DNA from: Tubiluchus corallicola
Lineage: Eukaryota > Priapulida > Priapulimorpha > Priapulimorphida > Tubiluchidae
Direction of reading: 5' to 3'
Assembly (NCBI GenBank): GCA_030141605.1
Contig: JAQGDQ010000019.1
Location: forward strand, 372,001 to 436,000
DNA: 64,000 nt
Position 1 is the stretch's first letter. Each line of letters opens with the position of its first letter. The notes below the pieces were generated by a model. It had not been told where the DNA came from, did no database searches, and saw nothing but the letters and a program-made list of their open reading frames with translations. The position numbers were made by a program, and so were the translations under genes. Positions 36,301 to 49,241 of this stretch are shown piece after piece.

Positions 36301-39300
36301 TTGAGGTTACATTTCTGTTTTCAGTTCATTTACATATTGTCCAATGTGTGTCAGTTTTGTTTATTGTTCTGCACTCTGATCTCATATAATAATGTTCTTT
36401 AATTGGTAAATACAATGAGGTAGTGATTGGAAGTCTTACCTTTGACAAACTGACTGGATGGGCGCTAGTTGAAGCAGATTTTTTAAATTACCTGGTAATA
36501 AAAAGTGAAATTTAAAAATAAATATTTAGTATGAAGTTTGAATCTGGCTTCAATTCAGAATCAAGTATCTGATGATAAATATTCACAGTGTACACCCGAA
36601 ATATTTGTTTGAGCATCTGCCTGGTTTGCAATTTTTTATGTAGTTTGGTATTCTGCAAGCTGGGATTCAGCACTCAATCATGAAACCTACTTGATATAGA
36701 TGTGTGTGTCCCAGCAAAAACCTAGTTCATTATTAAGAAAAATTGCCTTGGATGAGCCATTGAACTGCCAAAAGTATCTTAGCCACATTTTAATGAATAT
36801 ACATCCTCCTTTAATGAGATAAATATCTTCAGTATAGCAGTTACTTTTCTGACAGTTATTCATCGAGTTGCTGAACAAGGACAACCTTGGTCAGCAACTC
36901 GACGTCAATCACTTAACACACACTGTGGTCATTTAGCCTTTTTCCTTACCTGAAAAGTGCTATGGAAATAAAAAATCACTTAATTTAACTCATCTGCTTT
37001 CATATTTTCTTAACTTGGAAAGTTGCTTGCAAGCACAGCTGGCAGTACGATACGGTATGGTACAAAATATACTGAAATTCGTACCTTTAATTCCATACCT
37101 TTACCTGCAAAATTGAATCACACCATGCTAGTACGATAAAATATGATGCCGCATTTCCATACTAAGTGCACGTAGGATCTAGTTAGAATGTGAGTTTGAT
37201 GTTTGGATTAAATATGTACTCATTAGTGACAAACTTGATGTTATTTCAAATTTAAAGTGTGTTACCTGAAACATCTGTAACTGTATGTTAAACATAATAC
37301 AACATTAATCAATACTAGAAATTATATGTAGCTCTCATAGAAAAATGTAGCATGCACTTCAACGTCAAGTAATAATCTAACTTTACTTACAGGTGTCATA
37401 TTTGTGTACACAAAAACAATTATAGCTTCTATAATAGACATTAAGTTGTGGCCACTCAGGTTGATGTGTTAGGCCGGCACCCCAAGATTTTCTTTTGTCG
37501 GGAAAGCAAACATTTAACGCATTTGGTATGCGGTTATTAAATTGCTACTGTTTTGCATAGATCTACAAAGTTTTTTTTGGTTCCATATTAACGACAGATA
37601 TTTTGAATGTTCTTGTTTCCAAAGAATCTGCATAATTTGAGATTTGCAGTACATTCCTATACAATACTCAAAAATAGCAGATAAAACAGCAATGTTACAT
37701 GAATAGGTATGAATAACATTCCCGTTATATGAGTATGTACGTATTTTTGTTATTTGTGTATATTTTTGTTATTTGTGTTATTTGAACAGTTGCTTGCATA
37801 AGATTCCAAGCTATCTTCCCAGTTTGTAAACAATGAATGCAATTCAGAAATGACAAGTAGCACATCTAAACAATTTGCTGCTTTTGCACCCAAAATGAAC
37901 CAATCTAGCCATTTAGTATGCCTGTGGTCATAGAACAATAAGTCTGCCTATGAGCAAAACAAGTCACACTGAGTTGCTAACCAATGAAAATGTTACAAGA
38001 TGTTGAATAAAAGTGGTATGGAAAAGGTACAACAAAGGTACTAAAATGGTACGGAAAAATACTGCAAGTTTATTTACAGCACATCACTTGGAAGAAAACG
38101 ATATGATAAATTGGAACATGCTGAATAACTATTATAATTATTCTTTTTATCATAACGAGAAATTTTTGTATATTTTTAATAGTAAACATATGATATAAGT
38201 GGTGATTTTCTGCACAGACGTTAATTTTGATATTAAGATGTATTGTCATGAATGAAGGATCCATAGTTTGTAGTAGATCTGTAGTAAACCATTTTTTATT
38301 CATCTGTTTTGGAAATACTTAAGTTTATTTTTATGCCTGCACTTTGTCACTTTACTGGTTCTTTTTTATTATTTGCTCACTTAAAATTGTATAGCGACAT
38401 GTCTATATGTGATTGATCCTATTGAATGTCTGTTTTGTTTAGAAGAATGTTTATTCTTCCTTAACAAAACCAGTACAGTTTTAGGAAAAGAAAGCTATTC
38501 AAAGTTGAGCATGTTGCAAGTTGTACTTTATAATTATAAGCCCTTGTAACCACTAAGGCAGGCATTCGGGTGTTGCTCAGATGGCTTTTGAAAGATTGAC
38601 TACATTCTGATGGTTTATCACTTATAGTTGCCAACTATATGTCATTTATGCTAAATTAGTTAAGCAGGTAGCTGCTTATTTACATAATACTTTTTTTTAA
38701 AGCGAAAACCTCCTAGAACTGAAAAAATGCCAATAGATCAAGACTGGACAGCAGTATGGCCAACAGCTGCATCATTCAAGCCTTCGGTTGTTCCGCTACC
38801 TCTCCGTATGGGGCTAAACACAAAAGGTGCCCCACCTGATAAAGTAAATATCATTTCATTATTAAGTGCACAGAATATTAAATATATTATTCCATTGCAT
38901 GTATGCGCTATCTGTATGCTGCTTGTATGCCTGTGTGCTGCATAAATACCAAAAGCATAGGCAACATTTTTTATTACATTGTGTTTATAGAAGAGACTTT
39001 ATAATTTTAATAGCAACATTGATTACTGTATTTCAAATTACACTTTCTCCTCACTAGTAGATATTTGACTTAATTTTTATAAAACAGGCTAATATTTTGT
39101 GTAATATGCATGAGAAGGCCTTGGCTAAATATCAAGTTAGTATTTTTGGTATGGACTCTCAATTACAAAACATTTACAGTAAACTTAACCTGCTACGTTG
39201 ATTTCTTTGTCACAATATTGTATTGTAAAATCCATGTCATTAATAACAATCCTATCTGCACCTCCAACTTTAGTATATCTGGCCAATTGGCCAAAACCTG

Positions 39301-40070
39301 TTTGTGCTTAAAATTAACTGTAATAGTGATTTTTGAACACTTAATAGTAATATGCAAGTTATTAATAACCATGTAAAGTGTTTGCAATGTTTAGTGGGGA
39401 AATGCTGAACTGATGAAAATACCAAATTTCCTGCATCTGACACCTCTGCATATAAAGAAGCATTGCAGTGCATTGAGGCGTAAGTAGAAAAATTATTTTT
39501 ACTTGTAGTATATTTTTTAAGTTTGGACTTATAAATTTGTTATTGCTGTTTTATAATAATAACATTATAATAACACAGAATTATAATATTACTTGTATGA
39601 GAAAATAAAAGAAATTCTAGTTATTTAATTGTTTGGTATTTTGATTTAAAGAAAAGCCCAGTCATTCTTTACTCGTGTAAAATCCATCTATATGTACAGA
39701 AGAGAAAGGCTGAAATCAAGTTCCAATGTTTTCTTGTGTGACAAGCATCCTGGTTAAGTAATAAAACACGACAATTTGAACATTGTGATTTTTAGGTTTA
39801 GCATTTGTCCAAAAAAATTATCCATTAGTGTTTATGCAAGCTAAAAGTGAAAATTTTCTGTTTAAAATAACACTTTTAAAAAGAAGTACCATATATACTT
39901 ATGTACAAGTCGAATTTTTGGGAGACAATTTTAAGGTGAAATTTTTGCGGTCGACTTATACTTAAGATATGTTTTTGGGTGATGTCGCTAAAGGGTCGTC
40001 TACAATACGAATATGTAAAGAAATAATCCTTCATTGTACGCTGGACTGAACGAACACTCGTACTGTGATA

Positions 40071-40124
<54 letters not shown>

Positions 40125-43100
40125 CCCAGACACTTGCACGTATCTTACACACTAACACAGTAGGCTATTGATTTATTACTCGGCCATTGTTGACATCATT
40201 TATTCTGGAAGATCGTAATATTTTGGGGTCGACTTGTACACGGGTAACATATAAAATGAGGCTGCTAACATACAGAAGGTGACAGGCAGTGTCGATATTA
40301 ACTAGCTGATTCGAAAATCATTATATTGTTGTCTGTAACTGGTTTTCATTACATGGTGGGCAGTGAGCAATTCATTAAAAAACAAAAAAAGTATTAATAA
40401 GGTCTCCTTTAGTAGCAATTAACAACTGTAATTGCAGCTGCAAAAAGAAGTTTGCTCAAGCTGGCAGGATAAGCATTTATATTGCTTATGGTAACTGGAT
40501 AATAGCATTTTTGTTCAAAATATATGCGCCTGAGCTTGAAGTGATTGCGACTTTAAATTGATTTTACTAATTACACAAGACTTGGCTTTCATTTCAAGTC
40601 TTTGTGTTGCCTTCACAGTATTAAGTTCACGCTTTCATTTTCTGTTAATTCTCAAGTGATGAATCATTCTCTTGAGATTCACCTGGAAGGTTTCTGGTAT
40701 CCCATCAGACCAGTCTGCCACTGGCTTTGTCTCTTTGTTATCTGAACTTTGCACTTGACTGTGTTGGTCTTGTTGAAGACATAATCCTTAACCTGAAATT
40801 GATGGTTGAGTCTTACTAATTATTATATTTTATTTCTTAAGGCCAAAATATAACGAAATAATGCCCTCAATGTGCTAACTTTTCACATACTTGTTTATCA
40901 AGTCCATATAGTAAAGGTCCTAAGCTTTGTCTGTTGCAAGAGCTTTTGCTTTTGTTTTCTAGAACAAAATCTTTTTAAAATTATTTTTTCAGAATTTTGC
41001 ACAGAATGGCCAAAAGGTCTAGAAACAGAAAGCTTCGTAACCAAGCATTTTCCCGTGAAAATTATTTTCAGTACATATTGCCATTCAGGTCCGACAATAC
41101 GGGATCCTCGCTCAAGAATTGTGACTTTGAAGGTATCTAATGAAGGTAGTTCATGTGTCTAACTAATAAGCATTTGCACTTAATGACTGCAATTGGGCTT
41201 GCTATTGTAGAAGTGATGATAAACACACAAGTATGTGGTATGAATTTTTTGTCATTTTTACACATATGCTGAAAGTAGACTGTGAAGCTGATTTGCAAAG
41301 GTGAATGCACAATATACCATGTAATCGTGATCATTCTCACTGTTCATGCGCACTGCTTCGAATTGTTGCTGTTGTGTGAATTTTTGAAGCCATTTAAGAA
41401 AAGTTTATAATTGAATTGGGTTTTATTTGTTTATTAATAATGTTGTAGATGGCTATCCCAGGATGATGAACGATTGTTACAAATATTTGCATGTGGTATA
41501 TGACAAAAAAAACATTGGTACAATTTTTTGTCAAAAAAGATGCAATTTGTGTTATTACAGGAGTAAAATGGTGCAACAGTGCAAACTTTTTTTACTCAAA
41601 TTCGTCAAAAGCGTCTCATTTTAGACTTATTTTAGGTTCGATTAGTTACAATTTCCTACACTGAGAACAAACTACTACCGTGAACAAATAGAGTTAACAA
41701 GACCTACACCTGAAGTATGCAGCTCTCCTGTTGAGCATGTTAACTTAGTTATCTTTGAGGTAACAGTGATATGCAAGGGCTAGTATTGATTGCCTACTGG
41801 AACTTGGACCTGTACTAAATCGTGTGGTTATGCTATAAAGCCAGTTTGTGCACAGCAAGCACAAAAACTAATTGAAAATGTTTCTTACTTGAACTAAGCT
41901 GATTGTGAATTAACTGACAGTAAATTTCATTTCAGACTAGATGCAGGTACTATGCAGCATAATTGAACTGTTTATGCTTTCTCTAGGTAATGTTGTCTAG
42001 TCTAGAATTGGACTATCATGCCAGAGACAAACTTCTACGACTTGTATCTGATCGATATGATCCTGTATCTGATACCTTAACTCTAGTAGCTGACAGGTAA
42101 TATAATCTGCTTTACTCTATGATTACAACTCAGAATTTGGCAGCAAATTGCCAATACATTTTTTGTAAATTAGCATAATATTTGTTTACCATTTTTTACA
42201 GCACTTGCAACGATACGTTTGTTACTTTTGTTAATCAAGTATATGTAACTTTTTAAAAATCTCACTTTGGAATACCTGAGTGTAGCAGTCAATTAGACGA
42301 TACTTCTTCTAGTTTTGATAAGCTGGGCATAGCCGTGTCAGTGGCTAGTTACGCAAGGCATTTGGCCGTAAAAGCGAGTAGAGTGTTTGAAAAGGTGTGG
42401 ACATTCAAAAGCATGCTAGTAAGTTAACAAAACCATGATGGTAAGTTGGTGTACTGAAATTTGACTAGATTTAACCGTGTTTAAAAATGCAAAGCTATAA
42501 TACTCTACGTTTGCTGACGGTAATATTTTGTTAACAGTTAGCCACGATTCACTAATATAAGCAATTTAATGTAGGAATTTAATGTTGGTTGTTAAAATTT
42601 GTAATAGGAATTCCTTGAAATTTTGAAAATGACTAGATTTTTTTTCTTTATGTTGTCTCTATAATTTCATCAAACTTTTTATGTGCCATATTGTACTTTT
42701 TGTGTAAATTCCATTACAAACAAAATTTGGCCATTGTTATTTCATTACTGATTATTTTTTTTTGTTTTAAGATGCCCTACAAGGAAACAAAACCTTGATT
42801 ACCTTCACTACCTTCTGACAGCACTTTATCATGAATCATGGGTACGTCCATGTTAGTTTCTTCAATTTACCATACTGTTATGTATCATTATAGCTTAACA
42901 TAGCTTATTAACAATTTTAGGCTTGATAAATATGGCATATTAGTTATTAATCTCTACTAGTTAACTTAGGGTCCTTTTTTCATCGGTCAACTTTTGAAAT
43001 TCACTCTTTCACCTAACTTTTTCATTCAACAAAAATAATGTGTAAAATGGCTATACATAAGTTTTTTTTCTATTTTTCGGCAATCACTGAAACATAGTGT

Positions 43101-46100
43101 GGTGTGGTATCTTAATTTATTCAACAAATATTGCATGTGTATATCAAAAACTTTATGAAAGGAGTGTCAAATTCGAGGATGTGAAAGTCGCAAAATGTTA
43201 ACATCCAGATTTCCGTACATAAGGCAATGAAAGCAATCATGTGTTAAGGTCACGCTGTTTTACGTTGTCAGCTAGAAACATGTAACCGTCTTTTTACTCG
43301 CTCTTTTGTAAATTATCATAAAAAAATTCAGGCAGATATTAATAGGCTGGTGCCAAACAGCAGTCATTAAATGAATTGTGAAATTTTTAATATCGTGCAA
43401 CTTTAAAATATATTCCCATAATAACAATACCTAGTATCTACTGTATCATAATTGCCTTTAAATTACTATAGTTATTCAGTGTTATGCATTGAAATCTACA
43501 AGCAAAACTGCATTTATCACTTGATTATGCATGATTCAGTGCAGTTTACTTATGTAAAAAACTGTAGATTATTACCCCACACCCCACATTACCTAAATAC
43601 TTACGAAAAAACTGAATTTCCTGGAAGGCTTAGGAGGAGTTCGATGACAATACAAAAAACTGACCCTTTAACTGAGATTCTGTTCACCGTATTTTTTAAG
43701 GCCTCTACCCCAGGTTTTACCCTGCAAATTTTGTAACTTTAACATGAATTAAAATTCGATGCCTAATTTTCACATTTTGGTGCTTATCTCACTCTCCTAA
43801 GTAATAATAAGTTTTCTAGCTATATACTATACAGATTTCAGAGCTACGGGTTTCTGCCGTGTAGGTTTTGTGACTGTAAGTACTATAGTTTTAGAGCTAT
43901 TCAATGCTTATTATTGTTTATTTGTACTCAGGTACAATAACCCATTATGTGCAATGTGGGAATAAATAACAATACAGATTAAATAAATAATGTTAGTTAA
44001 AAATATGAATATAATACATAATACACCAAGATGTGTGTACAACATGGTAATATATAAAATTAAACGTCATAATAATATAGGCCTATAATATGTAAACTTA
44101 TTTCCAATGATCAGCTGTATATACATAGTATCTGTAACGTGATGTTTTATGTCAACCTAGTAATATACTGCTAGTTACATCAAATGTAAATCATAATAAA
44201 AATTGGACCTTGTTTTTCAAGAATATTGTTATTTGTAGTGATAGCTTGTAACGTATCTCTGATAAGTGAACATGTTGCAATTTCCGCTTCATCTAGGTTA
44301 TGGGATTTTTCAATAATTTAAGATAACAGATGTTTCACGTTGTGACAGTTTAAGTTATTATTGTATTTACAAGTTGTTAACTGCAAATTGTAGCCAATAA
44401 TTGACCTCACCGAAAAACTAGCTTGCATTGCAATGTGCTTTACTAGAGCATTACTACTTCTCATAGAGATGAGAGGACGAATAAAATTTAATAAAGCATT
44501 TCTCATAGTGGCTAAGTGGCTGAAGTATATAACACTCCAGCCATATTTTGACTACTATATGGACCCTTAAATTATCCCAGTTTTTTAAGTCCTGGTAGTC
44601 ATCTAACCCACAATGGGCCTTTAAAGAATCCCAGCTTTATAGAAGCCCAGGTACACGCCCACTTTTTAAAAGCCGCCATTTACTCTGCAGTATCTGAATA
44701 CGCATGAAGCATGAATTCAATTTACCTCTTAAGCCTTAATCGAATGGTAATCGAAAAACTTAACGATGTCTAGTGCTCTTGACCAAGCCCATTTTTCACC
44801 ATACCACCTTCAAGGCCTCATCTCAGATGTCTGTCCTGCATGTGGCATCAAATTGTGTGTGTTACGTAATGGAGGCACATGACGCATGATATGAATTGAT
44901 ACGATATGATACTATACAATATAATGCTTAACTAACCTGTTTACAATTGCACAGTAAGCGCATTGGTAGTAATGTTATTAATACACCACAAACATTGTGC
45001 AAACAAAGAGCAGTGCATATTGCTCTGGTGCACTTGTGAACTGGATCGCCATCCATGCTATTTAATACTTTTAATAATATTGTTTTGTTCTAATCGTGGT
45101 GCCAAATTAAGAATGTGTACTATTTGTCAGAGGTTCATTGCCAACAATAATTAATGTTGAGCTGAACATTGAAAAAAAAAATTGTAGCTTTTGATAACGA
45201 TTTTTAATCACCGTTTGCTATTACATCAATTAAATTACAAATTTACAGCCTGCAGCCCATTTCATAACTATAAGTATGGATCAGTCATATGTTTGTAAGC
45301 TTTATTGGTATTTGTGACTCTGTAACCAATATTTGCATGGATCTACTGACTTGAAGTGAGCTACAAACTTGCAACACTAAATACTCTTGCACTAGCTCCA
45401 TACTGAAGAAGAGCAAAATATTATAAGCTTATCGATTCTACTGCTCCTAATTATATTGAAAGTACTCAATTAGTAAACTGTTATTTATAATTATAGTTGA
45501 TAATTTCTGTTTAACAGAAACTCGAGCCCTGGGAAAATGAAAAAACTGAAGCAGACATGGAGAAATATTTCTGGGATGTTAGTCAATCAAAATCCAGTGT
45601 TATTAGTTTGGTGCAGCACTTAGAGGTACGTGAAAGACTAGTTTTTGTATTAGAATATTTCATGTTACTTGCTATTATTCATTTTTGGATTTATGAAGTT
45701 TTCAAAACTGGTAATGCATTTATGCAGTCCAAAATGTTTTTTGGTTGAGTTGTCTTGACTTTGAAGCTATGCTGAATGGTCATTTTGAATGACCTTGACA
45801 TTGAATGGTCTTGAAACACTATTTTTATGGACTACATGCTCTTTTGCTCATATGTCTTCTTGATAATCTTTAATTTGTGCTTCTAAATTTCTACTGGTTT
45901 CCCCAAAATAAGCCTTGTCACTAGTTTTGCAAGAAATTTCATAAAAACACACCACATTTTCTTAATTTATAAAAATTATTTTGTGACAAAACAGTCAATT
46001 TTGTATCATATTTTCCACGTGCCTTGTATTAGCAATCTAGTATTAGCAGCATTAGCTGTCCGTGTCAGGGAAACGAGTCTTTCGTGTTTTTTTAGTATTT

Positions 46101-47737
46101 CCATGCAATTGTAATTGTATGATAATATTTTTCGTTTATTCCGAATTTTTTCAATCGTTCTTTATTAGCTGAAGTGCAGTGTAAATGATGATTTTTTTAA
46201 ATAAAAATGTAAAAGTTGTTGATGTTGTGGGTTATTTATTATGTTTTGCTGTTGTCTTTAGTAAAAATTTGAAAGCTCTACATCTTCTCATGAACTCCAG
46301 TAAAATTCAACTTGCATAATTCCTGAGTGACACACTTCCCTGACTTTTTCCCACAAAAATTCACTCAGTCACCCAATTTTTTTCACATGACTACTGCTTT
46401 TATTACAGTGCTTTGTTTTCCATCGGGAAAACTCATTAATCTAAACACACTCATTAAGGATGCGTGAAATGCAAGATTGACAAGTTTGAGTGAAGCTCTA
46501 GAAAGACAAAAAGACACTAGTATGAACGTGGTTTAAGTGTATTTAATTTTGCTGGTATTCAGTTTCTTGTAAGAGGTATCACATTGAGTTGATCAGTACT
46601 TAATTTTGTTCATGTCAGTATTTAAAAGAAAAGCCAACTTCTTAGGAAGTTGAGCATATCTTAATATTTGAAAAAATGTTTGAAAGTTTCAGCAATAAAA
46701 TCATGATGAGCTCCTCATGTAATTAGCGAAACCAGTTTAAATTCGCGATCACTTGACGCTTGGGGTTGCTCATTTGAATAAAAAATGGCATCATCCAGTT
46801 GTCGTGCAATATAAATACTTTTCCTGCCAGGCGGTTGAGCAATCTTTTTTGCAGGTGCAGTTACAATTATGAACTATTAACAATCCAAAACGTTAAATTA
46901 GGAATGATTTATACTATTTTTTGCTTCTTGATGAATCTCGTTGCCTGCCATGTAATCAAAAACAGTTACTGCTGTAGAATAATAACCTTGAATTAACCCC
47001 AACAAAGTAACAGAGTAATTATTTTAACAAGCTAAGACTAAACTCTATAAACAGAATACAGTAACTTTAGTAATCTATAAACTAAGTAACCTGCCTTACT
47101 GCTACTGTATCCTCGCAGAATGGCAAACACTAACTGTTCTTGCTAATTGATCCGATGAGTAATTTTTACATAAACACAGTTAAAACAACGATAGAGTAGC
47201 AGTACATGTGAGAGAGCTGCAGAAGTGGTGTTCACGCTGTCCACCAAGCTACACCTTTTTTTTTTTCAAATATGCCTGCAGTGAGGCTTGTTTGGCGAGA
47301 ATTGAGAATATTGCATTTTATGCGTACATATTGTGTGGTAATTTCAATATTTTTAATTGTACATTAAAATACTTTGAATGATGTTCGTGGGTTGGTTTTT
47401 CTTGGCAAATATTTGGCAAGAACATATATTTATTGACCCATTTGTACGTTTGTAACTTTGTATAATAAATAAGATATGCATAATTTAAAGTTTGTCACAA
47501 CTTGTGGTCAGACATCGTTGTAACTGTCGTTGAGTTAAATTATACACGTGACAGTCAGAATATGTTTTTTTGCAGGGCACAGAAGGTTACATTCCCTCTG
47601 AAGAAGAAGTACTTGCCAAACCAGAAGTCCAGGATTATTCTGAAGCAGTAACAAACTTGCACAACGAGGGTGAAAACAGTTACACGCTTAGCAAATATAA
47701 AGAATCTGTCCTAAAAATTTTAAAACTGCAGTCATAG
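33362..47737 (+). CDS. MRPS35: MRPS35, mitochondrial small ribosomal subunit protein mS35; 9 exons, 343 aa
   Basis: Structural protein of the mitoribosome small subunit in the matrix. Exons: 33362-33497, 36226-36305, 38703-38843, 39395-39479, 40993-41132, 41987-42096, 42772-42841, 45518-45625, 47576-47737; total 1032 nt, all GT-AG with matching phases. ATG is at 33362; the frame further upstream begins only at TTG. The N-terminus ([20 protein letters not shown]) is basic and acid-free, as a presequence should be. Family blocks: [99 protein letters not shown] and a C-terminal YKESVLKIL. Human MRPS35 is slightly shorter (about 323 aa); the recalled family order matches throughout. Introns 1 and 2 carry transposon debris. 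Confidence 0.96.
33740..34560 (-). mobile_element. LINE relic, RT thumb to C-terminal zinc-binding segment
   Basis: Antisense in MRPS35 intron 1. Minus-strand frame 34318-34545 gives [15 protein letters not shown] and [10 protein letters not shown]. Broken text follows with [20 protein letters not shown], then frame 33750-34139 with a [17 protein letters not shown] motif (CxxC...H...C, zinc-binding type at LINE C-termini). Same family as 58440-60970 and 63430-63890, judged by SETWTN, KLMF and DTTEH. Confidence 0.78.
35694..35768. repeat. (GA)n-rich tract
   Basis: Imperfect GA array with A and C interruptions in MRPS35 intron 1. Confidence 0.9.
37030..38060. mobile_element. Possible inverted-terminal DNA element
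   Basis: In MRPS35 intron 2. The left part (37047-37105) and the reverse complement of the right part (about 37995-38062) both start GCAGTA and share GTACCTTT and CCATACC words, giving divergent inverted ends about 1 kb apart. No clear target-site duplication was found, and the internal frame 37750-37938 (minus) is not recognised. Confidence 0.3.
39480..40992 (+). other. MRPS35 intron 4
   Basis: Contains a TA array at 40073-40121 and otherwise nothing recognised. Introns 5 and 6 (41133-41986, 42097-42771) likewise show nothing. Confidence 0.5.
40073..40121. repeat. (TA)n microsatellite
   Basis: About 48 bp of perfect TA dinucleotides in MRPS35 intron 4. Confidence 0.97.
42842..47575 (+). 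other. MRPS35 introns 7 and 8
   Basis: Intron 7 (42842-45517) and intron 8 (45626-47575). A minus-strand frame at 44318-44506 with [12 protein letters not shown] and SIIGYNLQL has a transposon flavour but I cannot place it. Otherwise nothing recognised. Confidence 0.4.
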
Positions 47738-47764
47738 TGAATATATGTAAGAAAATTGTTTGTA

Positions 47765-47770
47765 AATAAA
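47765..47770 (+). terminator. Poly(A) signal of MRPS35
   Basis: AATAAA 27 bases after the MRPS35 stop codon, followed by a GT/T-rich stretch, which fits a very short 3' UTR. Confidence 0.75.
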
Positions 47771-48583
47771 GTTATCTGTCCGGTTCCTTTGTATTCTTTT
47801 TTCGGAATTGTGATTTTTGAAGCTTCTACAAAAAATAATAAAATACTAGCAGCTAACTTTCTCCACTTTATTGAATTGCAGTAGTACATTGTTAATATGA
47901 GAGTTAAATAAGAGGTGCCATAAAAGTGTATTCAGCCAAGACTTAATAATGTTGCTTCAGGAATTTCCTGGATATTGTTCATTTTTATAAGCAAGCAACA
48001 TTGCAAGCTGCAAGTAGGCGCCTTGTGGCTGCACTTATTAAATACTGATAAAGAAATTAAACACCAGTTTGTCATCTGTTTATGTTACTCATTGGTCCAG
48101 TACTAAGTAAGGTATTTTTAACTTGATAGCTGAGGGTGTATATGCTTGTAATGTTGACCCTAAACTATACTAAAAAAATTATTGATTGGTGATAATATAG
48201 GCAAATATCATGCAAAAGTTACACTTAGCATTCTCTTCTCCCTTCCCTCTCCATATATATGCATACTGCAATTGTATACATGTGTATATATGTATACAAT
48301 TGCAGTAATATCTATAGTTAACTGTGTTGCACTAGCACTATGCTTGTTGTAATGTATAACATATTACGTAAAATGCATTACTTTGTGTGTCGCATAGCTC
48401 AAAAATTATAGCAGCTGACAGATCGAAAAATAAATCCACTCATTCTTTAACCATTTATCCAGCATTCCCGGTTCACATATAAACATTGTCTCTTTACCTA
48501 GAGAGTGTGCCAGTGACTTGGCATTCCTAATCCACTGCAACTGTGTCTAAGAGCACTGAAAGTGGTTTCTCCGATTTAACAAG

Positions 48584-49241
48584 TGCAAGTCTCCCTTTTG
48601 AACTGCAGGCCATAACAATGTGAAATACAAAGAAATTTATTTTGCACCACAATATTGATGAATTAAAAACCTAGCCACGGGGGGGGGGGGGTCAAGCCAG
48701 CCCAACTCAGTGCCGGTCCCAAGCCTGGATAAATAGGGAGGGTTAGGGTCAGGAAGGGCATCCGCCTGTAAAAACTGCGCCAAAACCTTCTATGAATGAG
48801 TCAGTGAGACTTAAAGGTAGAGTCCACAAAGAAGTGGTCAGACCCGCTCTAATCTATGGGCTGGAAGCAGCTTCTCTAAAGAAGACCGAAGAGAAGAAAA
48901 TGGATGTGGTGGAGATGAGGGAGGCTTCGCAAGATTGCGATGGTATTGACACCTGAAAAGAAGAGTCGGTGAAGATCATGTGGGAAGGGAAGTCATGGAA
49001 ATGGAAGTGCTGGGAAATAGAAGAGGACGACCCAAGCGGAGATGGATTGAATGTATTAATGGAGACCTTAGAGAGAAGAACATAAATGAAGAGATGGTCA
49101 ACAACAGGAATGCGTGGAGAAGACTCATTCACAACAGCGACCCTGCATAGGGAAAAGCTGGGAAGAAGAAGAATATTGATGTATTAATAACACACTGCAA
49201 TGGGAAATCACTGATTTGCCAGTTCAAAAGGGAGGCTTGCA
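48584..49241. repeat. Inverted-repeat arms around a LINE insertion
   Basis: 22-bp arms at 48584-48605 and 49220-49241 are reverse complements with one mismatch (core CAGTTCAAAAGGGAG). They lie outside the LINE and its target duplication, which suggests that an older foldback/MITE-like sequence was split by the LINE. Confidence 0.6.
48667..49171 (+). mobile_element. Internally deleted LINE (RTE-like) with target-site duplication
   Basis: A 5' segment (13-G run at 48679-48691, then GCCGGTCCCAAGCCTGGATA) joins directly to a 3' coding remnant: RVHKEVVRPALIYGLEAASL and KKTEEKKMDVVEM, the end of a LINE RT, with a terminal GDP..GKAGKKK-like end. It is flanked by a 16-bp duplication, AATATTGATGAATTAA (48651-48666) and AATATTGATGTATTAA (49172-49187), one mismatch. 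The copy therefore inserted as a roughly 505-bp deleted unit. Confidence 0.78.

Noticed and set aside
44318-44506. Minus-strand frame with [12 protein letters not shown] and SIIGYNLQL in MRPS35 intron 7
   Set aside because: Feels like a LINE or transposon fragment, but there is no ordered set of motifs to support a call.
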